The notes below the pieces were generated by a model. It was not told where the DNA came from. It did no database searches and worked only from the letters and a program-made list of their open reading frames with translations. From an uncultured Gammaproteobacteria bacterium (GTDB lineage: Bacteria > Pseudomonadota > Gammaproteobacteria > Enterobacterales > Psychrobiaceae), in the NCBI GenBank assembly GCA_913060565.1, contig CAJXRU010000003.1, positions 19,788-83,787 of the forward strand: a DNA stretch of 64,000 nt. Reading direction: 5' to 3'. Below, piece after piece: positions 53,827 through 63,959 of this stretch. Position 1 is the first letter of the stretch; each line of letters starts with the position of its first letter. Made by a program: the position numbers and the translations under genes.

Positions 53827-54828
53827 GTGATAAATCTAAAACAAAACAAAAGTAACACCCCAAATTTGTTTGCTGGCGAGCTTACCGTTCTCTACATCAT
53901 CAATTTCATTACGTGTCTTTTCTTTATTGGTTTTGCTATTCGAAACTTTTACCTAGGAAATTATTGGTTTGCCGCCTCATTGATTGCCTATGTTACCTGC
54001 TCTGCCATTACGTCGTACCAATTAAAGTCTGGCTATTCAATAAAATTTTTAATTAGCACCTGTATTGTTCTGCTGTTATTTTCACTGTCTTTAATGATGG
54101 TAATTTGGGGAATTACCGCAGTTTATTGGTTTTTTCCAGTTGTTATCGGTTTAATTTTTATTTTGACAACAACGGCATCTTTCATCGTTAATTCACTAAT
54201 CACGCTCGGTATTGGTTGGTTGGCTTTTGATACGTTGCCATTTATTGAAGCATTTAGATTAATCAGTTCACTGTTTCTAACAATTATCTTGGGTTACCTC
54301 ATTGCGACGCATATGGCCAAACTGCATCGTACAATTGAAAAAGAATCAATTAGCGATCCATTAACAGGCGTACTTAATAGAAGGCAGCTCGAGTCTCATC
54401 TCACTTCTTGCAGCGAAGATTTTGGCGAGAAGGAAATTCTGTCGTGCATTTTAATGATCGACATTGACCACTTTAAATCGATTAATGATACTTACGGCCA
54501 TAATGTTGGTGACCAAGTTATTATCGGTATTGCGCAACTGATTCAATCTCATAGTCGTCCTCAAGATAAGCTATTTCGAGTCGGCGGTGAGGAGTTTGTT
54601 TTATTGTTGCCTCAAACGGCTCAGCATGACGCAGTAAAGGTTGCAAGCAAGTTAAGAGAGTTTATTAAATCAGCCAATTTAGTGAATGATAAGACTATTA
54701 CGGCAAGCATTGGCATCGCAGAAACAAGTGACGAACTTGATAATGCGCAGCGATGGTTAAAGTCTGCCGACGATTTTATGTATCAAGCTAAAACAGCTGG
54801 ACGAGATCGTATTTGCTATCCTCAGTAA
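53827..54828 (+). CDS. Diguanylate cyclase (GGDEF)
   Basis: 333 residues, GTG start, preceded by TTAGGGG. Five or six hydrophobic helices in the first 165 residues form a membrane sensor of unknown type. The GGDEF domain (175-333) has DPLTGVLNRRQL, IDIDHFKSINDTYGHNVGDQVI and an active GGEEF motif in RVGGEEFVLLLP. No RxxD inhibitory site is evident before it, so product inhibition may be absent. It makes cyclic di-GMP. Converges on the DMT exporter gene with an eight-base gap. Confidence 0.92.
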   Translation: MINLKQNKSNTPNLFAGELTVLYIINFITCLFFIGFAIRNFYLGNYWFAASLIAYVTCSAITSYQLKSGYSIKFLISTCIVLLLFSLSLMMVIWGITAVYWFFPVVIGLIFILTTTASFIVNSLITLGIGWLAFDTLPFIEAFRLISSLFLTIILGYLIATHMAKLHRTIEKESISDPLTGVLNRRQLESHLTSCSEDFGEKEILSCILMIDIDHFKSINDTYGHNVGDQVIIGIAQLIQSHSRPQDKLFRVGGEEFVLLLPQTAQHDAVKVASKLREFIKSANLVNDKTITASIGIAETSDELDNAQRWLKSADDFMYQAKTAGRDRICYPQ

Positions 54829-54835
54829 GACTTCG

Positions 54836-55711
54836 CTATTTTTGCGGTTTAACCGTTAGATAAACACCGAGTAAGCTAAGCAACATTCCGCCAATTGCCG
54901 ATGGCGGAAACTGTTCGCCAAAATAGAGCCACGCCTGAATAGCCGTTATACCAGGTACTAAATAAAAGTAAGAGGCGACCTTTTCACTGGCACCGTTTTT
55001 AATCATGTAGAGCAGTAATAATATAGCCAGTACAGACATGCCAAACACTAGCCACAATAGGCTCGCTATTAAAGGCCACTGCCAATCAACTTGTTGATGT
55101 TCAAAGCTATAAGTAAGCACTGCCATTAATAGCGCAGTTACCATGTATTGCGCCGTCGATGCACTGAGTAAATTAACACCGTCACCAAAACGTTTTTGGT
55201 AAAGCGAGCCAATGGTAATACCCAATAAGGCGACTAATGCACCTACCATCATCGGCCAATTAACGGTGAAATCAGCGATAGCGCCCTTGCTAAATAATAC
55301 AACCACCACACCAATAAAACCTAGCGCAAGCCCCAACCACTGCAGTGCTTTAATGGGCTTGGTACGAAACAAGATTAATGCGGTAAGCAGCGGTTGGATA
55401 GAAACTAACAACGCAATCACACCGGCAGGCATTGAATACGCAACCGCGCTAAATACGCCGCCAAGATAAGCGCCATGAATAAGCAAGCCACTAACGGCTT
55501 GGTGGCCAAATTGCCGCTTAGTCATCCATGGCGCTTTATACCACCACATTAATAGCCCAAAAACGATGACCGTCAATGCAATACGCAGAAACAACAAGTA
55601 AAAAGGCTCAATGTACGGCAGCGCGAATTTAGCGCCAATAAAGCCTGTACTCCAGAGAAATACAAATAGTGCTGGAATAAACCGCGTCCATTTGTTACTC
55701 ACGTTTTCCAT
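54836..55711 (-). CDS. EamA/DMT-superfamily permease (RhaT/PagO-like)
   Basis: About 291 residues from the Met at 55711; the frame is open further, but the extra residues overlap the divergent methyltransferase start and are hydrophilic. Ten membrane helices in two EamA repeats (FIPALFVFLWSTGFIGAKFALPYIEPFYLLFLR, then a second from about 150). The family exports amino acids, purines or other metabolites. Substrate unknown. Diverges from the methyltransferase gene. Confidence 0.85.
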   Translation of the reverse strand: MENVSNKWTRFIPALFVFLWSTGFIGAKFALPYIEPFYLLFLRIALTVIVFGLLMWWYKAPWMTKRQFGHQAVSGLLIHGAYLGGVFSAVAYSMPAGVIALLVSIQPLLTALILFRTKPIKALQWLGLALGFIGVVVVLFSKGAIADFTVNWPMMVGALVALLGITIGSLYQKRFGDGVNLLSASTAQYMVTALLMAVLTYSFEHQQVDWQWPLIASLLWLVFGMSVLAILLLLYMIKNGASEKVASYFYLVPGITAIQAWLYFGEQFPPSAIGGMLLSLLGVYLTVKPQK

Positions 55712-55786
55712 TACGTTTTCATCGCCTTCTTTTATAGTGTCGGGTATGCTAACACGCAAACTTAGCGAATAAACATCGAATTTTAA

Positions 55787-56308
55787 ATGATGCCCATTAC
55801 TCACAACTCTGCCACCTTACTTCAATATGCTCTTCCTTATTTAAAATCTAATGCCGACGTCTTAGATCTTGCCTGTGGTGGAGGCCGCAACGGTTGTTAT
55901 CTTGCATCATTGGGGCATAACGTCACCTATCTTGATAGAAATGAACAGTCGTTGGCAACTATTAAACAACAAGATAACCACGGTCGGTTTATGTGTATCG
56001 ATTTAGAAACAACGCCGCCATTTGAGTTACCCGCCAATACATTTGACGTAATTATTGTATTTCGTTATTTGCATAGGCCTTTAATATCATCAATTATTGG
56101 AGCATTGAAAAGCGGCGGTGTGATTGTTTATGAAACCTTTACTCATCAGCAAGCAACTATTGGTCGTCCGAGCAATCCAGACTTTCTATTAACTGATAAT
56201 GAGCTATTACAACATTTTAATAAGTTTGAGTGCCTTTATGACAAACAAGGGTTTGATGAACAACAACAGGCTTATATTGGCCAGTTTATCGGTCGTAAAT
56301 TAGATTAA
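55787..56308 (+). CDS. Class I SAM-dependent methyltransferase
   Basis: 173 residues. S-adenosylmethionine motif I VLDLACGGGRNGCYLASLGHNVTYLDRNEQSL, followed by DVIIVFRYLHRPLI (motif IV) and SGGVIVYETFTHQQATIGRP. It is short and TehB/UbiE-like. The DVIIVFRYLHRP and YETF motifs fit the group often annotated as SAM-dependent methyltransferase near tellurite-resistance proteins. Substrate unknown. It overlaps the last bases of the GNAT gene by nine. Confidence 0.82.
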   Translation: MMPITHNSATLLQYALPYLKSNADVLDLACGGGRNGCYLASLGHNVTYLDRNEQSLATIKQQDNHGRFMCIDLETTPPFELPANTFDVIIVFRYLHRPLISSIIGALKSGGVIVYETFTHQQATIGRPSNPDFLLTDNELLQHFNKFECLYDKQGFDEQQQAYIGQFIGRKLD

Positions 56309-56800
56309 TTTGGCATAAATATGTTCGTCAAAAAACACACCGTTTTTATATGATGCTTGCTTTAATGTCCCCTCGAGCTGGAACTCATTTTTCTGTAGCA
56401 CTGAGATAGAACGGTTATTGTCAGTAACAACTGAGACAAATACTCGCTTAAATTCGCCTTCTTGCTGTAGTTTCTCAACAAATAACGTTAAAACTTGGGT
56501 TGCCAAGCCTTGCTGCCAATAGGCATGGCCTAACCAATAGCCTATTTCTGCGCTATGACTATATTCAAATTGTCCCGGCGTTGCAGAGATGCAGCCGATA
56601 AACTGATCTTGATAGGTAATAGCTTTAATAAGCGTTGATTGCTTACTGTGTTTAATCCACCAATGAGCATCTTCAAAGGTATATGGAGTGGGAATAGCAG
56701 CTGTGATGTATTGTGTCACCTGTGGATGATTTAGATATTCAACCAATAACGGTGCATCAACGTCTTTAAATTCTCTCAGGCTTATCATTAATTTTGTCAT
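56300..56800 (-). CDS. GNAT N-acetyltransferase (RimJ/RimL-like)
   Basis: 166 residues. Acetyl-CoA motif A is EIGYWLGHAYWQQGLATQVLTLFVEKL, then VTDNNRSISVLQKNEFQLEGTLKQASYKNGVFFDEHIYAKL, which is the RimJ/RimL-type ending. Such enzymes acetylate ribosomal protein N termini, or small molecules in other members. Convergent with the methyltransferase gene, tail ends overlapping by nine bases. Confidence 0.88.
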   Translation of the reverse strand: MTKLMISLREFKDVDAPLLVEYLNHPQVTQYITAAIPTPYTFEDAHWWIKHSKQSTLIKAITYQDQFIGCISATPGQFEYSHSAEIGYWLGHAYWQQGLATQVLTLFVEKLQQEGEFKRVFVSVVTDNNRSISVLQKNEFQLEGTLKQASYKNGVFFDEHIYAKLI

Positions 56801-56875
56801 TAGAGCTTGGTGTGAAGCTCAGTGTCTGTCATTGTACAAACAAGTACAAGCGCTATTCTTATTGCGCTCTAAAAG

Positions 56876-57421
56876 CTAGCTTAATGCGTGTTTTACCTTT
56901 TTAAACGTTGGTGCAAACCACGGTGTAAATAGCTCAGGCGTCAGCTTAAGTTCTCGCTCGATATCAGCTACAGATTGCCATTTTAATGCCTCAACCTCTT
57001 GGGGGTTAAAATCATTTAATGCGGGGTTTTCTCGTGCAACAAAAAGGTGGTCATATTCGTGTTCAATTAGCTGATTTGGCATCACCGCTTTATAGGTATG
57101 GCTTCCCACCCAGGTGATTTTTTTTAAATGAATACCCAGTTCTTCTACAACGCGTGTTAATGCAGACGATTTAACGTCTTCGTTAGGTTGTGGATGCGAG
57201 CAACAGCTATTGCTCCAAAGCAAAGCACCATGATATTTACACGCCGCACGTTGTTGTAGGAGCAACTGCGTCACGCCTTCATGCTGGCGAGTAATAAATA
57301 CTGAAAATGCGCGGTGTAACAGTCCCTGTTGGTGAGCTAGTAGTTTTTCCTCACTACCAATTTCTTGATCATTTTCATCAACCAAGACAACACTATTACG
57401 GTGCATGGTATTTCTCTTCAT
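56876..57421 (-). CDS. idi: Isopentenyl-diphosphate delta-isomerase type 1
   Basis: 181 residues (or 176 from Met6). Nudix-fold IDI motifs: VVLVDENDQEIGSEEKLLAHQQGLLHRAFSVFI, LLLQQRAACKYHGALLWSNSCCSHPQP (with the catalytic Cys), RVVEELG and EYDHLFVARE. It interconverts IPP and DMAPP. IDI is dispensable in bacteria with the MEP pathway. It diverges from the GNAT gene at 57473. Confidence 0.92.
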   Translation of the reverse strand: MKRNTMHRNSVVLVDENDQEIGSEEKLLAHQQGLLHRAFSVFITRQHEGVTQLLLQQRAACKYHGALLWSNSCCSHPQPNEDVKSSALTRVVEELGIHLKKITWVGSHTYKAVMPNQLIEHEYDHLFVARENPALNDFNPQEVEALKWQSVADIERELKLTPELFTPWFAPTFKKVKHALS

Positions 57422-57472
57422 TAAAAACGCGCGTAGTATACACTAAAAAAATAACAAGAGATCTCGTCAATA

Positions 57473-57904
57473 ATGAGCAATATCGAAGATTTAATCATTG
57501 AACCTATACTTACCCCACAACAACAAGATGTTGAAGATTTATTGACAGGCCTGCGCGCTTATAATATTTCTCAGTTATGGCAAAACGAAAAACGTCCTGT
57601 AGCCAGCATGATCCGTCACCTTGATGGTTCAATTGCCGGCGGTATTTTTGGCTATATCAGTTGGGGCTGGTGCTCAATTGAGATGTTGTGGGTAGATGAG
57701 CAATATCGCGGTAATGATTTAGCCACTCAATTAATGCAAAAAATGGAACAATTTGCCATCGGCGAAGGTATTACTCATATCAAACTAGAAACTGGTAGCT
57801 TTCAAGCATTAGACTTTTATAAAAAACAAGGCTACGAAGTGTATGCTGAACTGGAAGATTACCCCATTGACGAAACTAATTACTATTTAAGAAAATTACT
57901 GTAA
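57473..57904 (+). CDS. GNAT N-acetyltransferase
   Basis: 143 residues. Acetyl-CoA motif: IEMLWVDEQYRGNDLATQLMQKMEQFAIGEGITHIKLETGSFQALDFYKKQGYEVYAELEDYP. A compact single-domain GNAT with an N-terminal alpha-helical cap. Substrate unknown; not the RimJ/RimL type. Separated from the next gene by nearly 400 bases. Confidence 0.88.
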   Translation: MSNIEDLIIEPILTPQQQDVEDLLTGLRAYNISQLWQNEKRPVASMIRHLDGSIAGGIFGYISWGWCSIEMLWVDEQYRGNDLATQLMQKMEQFAIGEGITHIKLETGSFQALDFYKKQGYEVYAELEDYPIDETNYYLRKLL

Positions 57905-58296
57905 TTAATGCTTACATTGGCAACGGGCATATGTACACAACAATTTTTTTCATCTATCAATGAATTTAACTCGTTTGCCGCCAACGCGCCATCAACCTAT
58001 GATGAACTTGTTTTAAAGATTCCCCCAAGTTTCTTTTAGACACTTAGACTCCCATTGGGAAAGCCAACTTGGCTTCTTATTTTTGCTCCATTTAAGGCAC
58101 CGTTTGTTCGGTGCCTTTTTTTCATTTATCCATTACTTCACTGATTTAGTATAAGTGCTCTAAATATGGTGCGATTGCACTAAAAAGGTGCAACAACATA
58201 CTAACAGCAAAAATAAAATAATTAATAATCAGATAGTTAACACATGGAATATCCCTTGCTTTTGTTTAAACTGTCATTATCAATTAAGACCAATTT
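57905..58296. other. 392-bp intergenic region
   Basis: It holds a small hairpin (AAGCCAA/TTGGCTT near 58062) and a strong terminator at 58094. An unsupported 43-codon frame (57908-58039) lacks a ribosome-binding site. The rest is AT-rich leader of the LysR gene. Confidence 0.5.
58094..58122 (+). terminator. Rho-independent terminator
   Basis: AAGGCACCG/CGGTGCCTT with a six-base loop and seven T. Confidence 0.9.
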
Positions 58297-59175
58297 ATGT
58301 CTATTCAAACGCCTATCAGAGGTTTACGTTCTTTTTGTGTTGCTGCTAAATGTCTTAGCTTTAAACACGCCGCATCTCAGCTCTATCTCACGCCGTCAGC
58401 GGTAAGTCATCAAATCAAACAGCTCGAAGAACAACTAGGTACCGATCTATTTATTCGCGGCACTCGCTCAATAACGCTGAGTGCGATGGGAAAACAGTTT
58501 TATCAATCAGTATCACCAATAATCCATGAGCTTGAATCAACTATCAGTGAATTCACCCAGCGTACGTCCAATAAAACCATAGTCATTGCGTTGCCTGAGT
58601 TTTTTGCCAGTGAGTTGTTTATTCCCAAACTCAAACAATGGTCAGAGCAATATCCAGAGATAAACCTACAGCTTGAAATGATGAGTGTTGGAGAACAAGC
58701 ATCGTCCCTTGCGGATTTATCCATCGTATTATCGAGCGGTCAACCCAATGCCTGCATTGTCAACGAGCTATTTCCGATGCGTTATGTGCCTGCTTGCAAT
58801 CCTCAGGTATTCGAACAATTTAATCAATCGCCACAATCTCTTAATCAATTTCCTTTGATTTTACATCGCAGTCGACCATGGGCGTGGCATCAATGGGCTG
58901 AGCTTGCCAATATCGACGATTTCGATCCTCAACAAATCATTCAGCTCGATAGTATGTATGGCATTGCACGAGCAGCTCAACAAGGCATGGGCGTTGCGCT
59001 TATTCCTTTGCCCATCAGTCAAGCCTGGTTTGATGACAATTATCTCGTGCCTCTCTTTGATTGCGCCCTAGACACTAAAGATCGATACTTTCTAATTCAG
59101 CACGAAAACCTTAATAATCGTCCTGAATTGACGTTGTTTTCACAATGGGTAAACCAAACATTTTGTGCTAGTTAA
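58297..59175 (+). CDS. LysR-family regulator, GcvA-like
   Basis: 292 residues. N terminus IRGLRSFCVAAKCLSFKHAASQLYLTPSAVSHQIKQLEEQLGTDLFIRGTRSITLSAMGKQF is the GcvA-type HTH (glycine cleavage activator group, also seen in beta-lactamase regulators). A substrate-binding domain follows (IVIALPEFFASELFIPKL, PLILHRSRPWAWHQWAE). The regulated gene is not in the window with certainty; the 35-residue frame directly downstream is the nearest candidate. Confidence 0.9.
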   Translation: MSIQTPIRGLRSFCVAAKCLSFKHAASQLYLTPSAVSHQIKQLEEQLGTDLFIRGTRSITLSAMGKQFYQSVSPIIHELESTISEFTQRTSNKTIVIALPEFFASELFIPKLKQWSEQYPEINLQLEMMSVGEQASSLADLSIVLSSGQPNACIVNELFPMRYVPACNPQVFEQFNQSPQSLNQFPLILHRSRPWAWHQWAELANIDDFDPQQIIQLDSMYGIARAAQQGMGVALIPLPISQAWFDDNYLVPLFDCALDTKDRYFLIQHENLNNRPELTLFSQWVNQTFCAS

Positions 59176-59282
59176 ACACGTTCACTTCAAGATGAATTTT
59201 TTTCGTTTGTAGCAATTGTACTCGCTAGTTACAGTGAGATGGTGAAGCAATGAGGCTTTACTAATTTCACTAGGAGCTTGTT

Positions 59283-59390
59283 ATGCTGAACTATATGAAA
59301 GAATCAATTGAACGGGTAAACGATTTTATTTACTTCATTAATCACATTGATGTGACCCAATGGGATGACGGATGTGAGCGTGATGATTGA
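59283..59390 (+). CDS. 35-residue small ORF downstream of LysR
   Basis: Starts MLNYMKESIERVNDFIYF and ends in an acidic tail (DVTQWDDGCERDD). TAGGAGC lies six bases before the ATG, the best ribosome-binding site in this stretch. It follows the LysR gene on the same strand by about 107 bases. No homologue recognised. Real translation is plausible; the function is unknown. Confidence 0.35.
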   Translation: MLNYMKESIERVNDFIYFINHIDVTQWDDGCERDD

Positions 59391-59967
59391 TAAAGAGTTA
59401 GCGTTTATAGATACAAAAAGCCTCGCTTCACTTGCCATTTGAGAATATTTTTACAATATTTGATGCAAATTATAAGTGTTATATGGTTTTGCAAAGTTTA
59501 GCGCCTGACCATCTAGCACCTTTTGATTCCAATCGTCATATTCTTTTGCCATTAGATAATGATTCAATAACTGCCAAACCAAAAGGCTCATGCCACTGTA
59601 CTAGAAAGGTTAACCCTTAGGACCTCCTGATAAGCTGATGTTTTTTTCACTTTCAAGCACTGACAATTCGATGTCCTCGGCACACGCAATACCGATAACA
59701 CAACGTAAAATTTTTAACGGTCAATTGGCCTTACCCAAAAAATGGAAATAGCTTACCTCAGGCGCTTCGTATCAACATCGTATTTTCGAATACCTCGGGT
59801 ATTGCCATGCTTGACCAGTTAGGCGCATCGCCCTATAAAAAACGTACTTAATGCCCCGCTTGTTGTTGTGCTTTAGCTAAAGCACACAACCCGTTCAGTG
59901 CCGCCATAGCCTTGTGGCGGTGGCGATATTTTACTGAGTAATACATGTAGTATTTTCATATTTAAAC
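59391..59967. other. Degenerate DNA between LysR region and the WaaE-like genes
   Basis: About 577 bases with no intact gene. It includes a glycosyltransferase remnant (59536-59640), a hairpin near the minus-strand operon end (CCGCCA/TGGCGG around 59902-59921) and a short frame ending LDQLGASPYKKRT (to 59851) that may be another gene remnant. Confidence 0.5.
59536..59640 (-). pseudogene. GT4 glycosyltransferase remnant
   Basis: Translated on the minus strand it reads HQLIRRS, a stop, GLTFLVQWHEPFGLAVIESLSNGKRI, then a stop. EPFGLAVIE is the E-x7-E catalytic motif of family-4 retaining glycosyltransferases, normally preceded by a GLLFP-type segment as here. The two in-frame stops and the short length show it is decayed. 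It lies next to two lipopolysaccharide-type glycosyltransferase genes, so it was probably part of the same cluster. Confidence 0.6.
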
Positions 59968-60738
59968 CTACCGTTCGTTGCTATGAGTTAGTTCAAACAA
60001 CTTGGCTTCCTTTAAAAAGGCATAAGTTGCTTCAAGGTGCGCCACAATCACACCGCGAATGCCCGATAAGAACATTTTTCTAAACAGATAAACCTTGACG
60101 AAAGTCAGCGGATAAACCAGTAATAACTTGGCAGAAGAAGGCAATTGGGTCTTATTAAACTTCTCTTGCGCTTTTAACGATGAGTAACGATTAAATTTGT
60201 GCGTTAACACCTCAGTCGAATCATAGCCATAGTGAGTCACCAAAGACTTGATAGAGGCTACACGTGCCCCTTTTTTTAGCACCAGGTTTTCATGCACTAA
60301 TCGGTCGATAGGGTACGTGGCATGAGTGCGCTTAAAAACACGAATAATTGAACGTTTTCGTGAACGGCACGCCATCGACTCTCCCCACAGTAGATCATCG
60401 AAATTCAGACGTATGGCGTCTGCTTTATCTTCGTTAATTATCGTCGTGACTTCATCAATATTGTTCTGGCTTAATACCTCATCGCCATCGATATTGATCA
60501 GCCATGTATTGCGACATTGTTCCATCGCAAAGTTTTTTTGCTTAGCATAACCAAGCCAGTCTTGATGAATCACCGTCGCACCAGCCTGCTTTGCAAGTCT
60601 GACAGTATTATCTGAACTACCAGAATCAACCACTATCACTTCATCGAAGCAGCTTAGTGCGGCGAGCACCTGTGTAATGTGCGCTTCTTCGTTTTTAGTA
60701 ATGACAAATGCACTAACGGGTATGTGTCGCGACATCAT
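59968..60738 (-). CDS. WaaE-like family-2 glycosyltransferase, downstream copy
   Basis: 256 residues. GT2 fold: VSAFVITKNEEAHITQVLAALSCFDEVIVVDSGSSDNTVRLAKQAG, then IDGDEVLS and the WGESMACRSRKRSIIRVFKR and YPIDRLVHENLV segments of the WaaE/KdtX group. Such enzymes add a glucose-like residue to the inner core of lipopolysaccharide. Its ATG directly follows the stop of the upstream copy, with AGAGGAG before it. It resembles its neighbour but is clearly diverged. Confidence 0.87.
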   Translation of the reverse strand: MMSRHIPVSAFVITKNEEAHITQVLAALSCFDEVIVVDSGSSDNTVRLAKQAGATVIHQDWLGYAKQKNFAMEQCRNTWLINIDGDEVLSQNNIDEVTTIINEDKADAIRLNFDDLLWGESMACRSRKRSIIRVFKRTHATYPIDRLVHENLVLKKGARVASIKSLVTHYGYDSTEVLTHKFNRYSSLKAQEKFNKTQLPSSAKLLLVYPLTFVKVYLFRKMFLSGIRGVIVAHLEATYAFLKEAKLFELTHSNER

Positions 60739-61509
60739 TTATTCTCCTCTGTTTGTCAGTTCGGCGAGCGCGGTATACTTGTGAAAAGCATATTGGCCAA
60801 TAACAATAGCCATCAGAAATCCTCGCCAGCCATCAAGGCAACCAAGACGAAATAGATATTGCTGTATAAAATCTGTAACAAAGCGCAGGCAGGCATAAGC
60901 CACCGACGATGTTTTCCCTTTATCAAACTTTTCTTGTGCCAGTAGGCACGCATATTTAAGGTGTTTATCTTGCACGTGCTGATAATCACGCCAGCTGTAA
61001 TGAGCAAGACCATGACGCAGCGTGAGTGCTTTTTTGTTGGGAAGCAGTAGTGTTTCATGAACTTGACGGTTCTTAAATGACGCGCCAGCCTTAAGAAATA
61101 GCTTGCCCTGTGGCGATGAATAACGGCCAAATTTAAGTGGTTTACCAAAGAAATAGGTATGCCATTTGAACTGGATTAGGTTAACTGCGACATCTTGCTG
61201 CGATAGTACTTCATCGATCTCATGTTTAAGAGCATCAGACATCACCTCATCGGCATCGATATTTAACACCCAGTCATGCTGACAAAGCGCTAGCGCGCGA
61301 TTGCGCTGTGGTCCATAGCCCGGCCAGTCGGTTTGATGAACGGTGACATACTGCTGAGCAATAGCCACTGTGTTATCCGTCGAACCAGAATCTAATACGA
61401 TAAGCTCGTCAACCCAACCTGATAACGACGCGAGACAACGCTCAATGCGGTCTTCTTCATTACAGGCAATGACGAAACAAGAAATGGGATGTTTTCGGAC
61501 AACACTCAT
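60739..61509 (-). CDS. WaaE-like family-2 glycosyltransferase, upstream copy
   Basis: 256 residues from Met at 61509 (MSVVRKHPISCFVIACNEEDRIERCLASLSGWVDELIVLDSGSTDNTVAIAQQ); the open frame extends further but lacks a better site. Same family and length as the gene that follows: NIDADEVMS, KFGRYSSPQGKLFLKAGASFKNRQVHETLLLP, and a C-terminal region with amphipathic helices for membrane contact. The pair looks like a tandem duplication specialised for two sugar additions in lipopolysaccharide core synthesis. Confidence 0.87.
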   Translation of the reverse strand: MSVVRKHPISCFVIACNEEDRIERCLASLSGWVDELIVLDSGSTDNTVAIAQQYVTVHQTDWPGYGPQRNRALALCQHDWVLNIDADEVMSDALKHEIDEVLSQQDVAVNLIQFKWHTYFFGKPLKFGRYSSPQGKLFLKAGASFKNRQVHETLLLPNKKALTLRHGLAHYSWRDYQHVQDKHLKYACLLAQEKFDKGKTSSVAYACLRFVTDFIQQYLFRLGCLDGWRGFLMAIVIGQYAFHKYTALAELTNRGE

Positions 61510-61613
61510 AAAATGGACAGCTTCTTTTACAATAGATACCAGCAATGTAACTGGCGCAGCGTCCAAAAAATGTCACTTAAAAATCACAATCAAAAATGAT
61601 GATTTTAAGATAC

Positions 61614-61638
61614 AAAAAAGCCCCGCAGTAGCGAGGCT
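61614..61638 (-). terminator. Terminator of purA
   Basis: AGCCCCGC/GCGAGGCT stem with one C/A mismatch and an AGTA loop; the minus strand continues into six T. Confidence 0.8.
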
Positions 61639-61665
61639 CTATTAACTCATTTGTTTAATCTGGGA

Positions 61666-62982
<1,317 letters not shown>

Positions 62983-63062
62983 TTAAAGCGGAATTCTAAC
63001 AGATTTTTGCGCCAGATCTAGCAATAAGTTCACATTTATCAGCTTAATAAAATATGCACCAA

Positions 63063-63083
63063 TCAAGGGCAGTTAGCCCTTGA
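63063..63083 (-). terminator. Possible terminator of the truncated chemoreceptor gene
   Basis: TCAAGGGC/GCCCTTGA, a perfect 8-bp stem with an AGTTA loop. The T-run is poor. Confidence 0.45.
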
Positions 63084-63124
63084 ATTGACTTGCTTAAAAT
63101 TAACTTTTAACTGGCTAATTTTTA

Positions 63125-63959
63125 TTAATTTTTTAATTTGAATGTTGAAACAGATGCATTTAGTTGCGACACCAATTCCAACACCTGTTGACTCGCAATA
63201 TGTGAATTTGACGCTCCAGAGGATGTTTCAACAGACATATCACTAATCTTGGTAATACTAATTTCTATCTCATTTGTGACATCAGACTGCTGTGCAATCG
63301 CTTCTGCCATCTCGCCGTTCATGGTACTAATTTTATTTATGCCATCGATGATGCCATTAAGTACCTTATCAGTATTTTTCGCATTATCAGACGTATCGCC
63401 AGCCAATGTTAATGTCACTTCCATTTGCTTTGCCGATTCTTCGGCATCAACTTGAAGTTTAGTAATCATGTTTTGAATGTCTTGCGTTGAATCGTTGGTG
63501 CGCTGTGCAAGCTGTCTAACTTCATCAGCTACCACGGCAAAACCACGCCCTTGTTCGCCAGCACGAGCGGCTTCAATAGCTGCATTAAGCGCTAACAAAT
63601 TTGTTTGCTCTGAAATACCTTTAATCACATCAACGACCGCGCCAATACTATTGCTGTAATTAACAAGTTCACGAATATTTGCCGTTGTATTGTCAACTTG
63701 TTGCTGCATTGTCATAATTGAGTCGACAGTTTTGGCGACTACTTGTTGTCCGCTTAACGCTTCATCCGATACTTCTCTAGCTGCCGATGCTGTAGCCTGT
63801 GCAGAATTTACAACATGATCTACATTGGCGCTCATTTGCGTAATCGCCGAGGCAACGAGTTCAGTTTGTTGACGTTCGTCATTAATCGTTGAGCTGGTTT
63901 GCTGTGATATCTGTGCAACTTGCTGCGCTTGCGACTCTAATGATTGAGTCGCGTTAAAC
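63125..63959 (-). CDS. Methyl-accepting chemotaxis protein, C-terminal part
   Basis: About 278 genomic residues of the cytoplasmic signalling domain; the sensor, membrane helices and start are missing because the contig ends. The hairpin tip [38 protein letters not shown] is intact. The apparent N terminus MCIRDR is an adapter translation, not protein. It is not a copy of the chemoreceptor at 13445: it ends [13 protein letters not shown] and differs throughout. Confidence 0.92.

Noticed and set aside
57908..58039. 43-codon frame four bases after the GNAT gene
   Set aside because: No ribosome-binding site and no recognisable domain; composition looks like non-coding DNA.
59432..59620. 62-codon plus-strand frame
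   Set aside because: The minus strand here carries the GT4 remnant, which explains the open frame; no start signal on plus.
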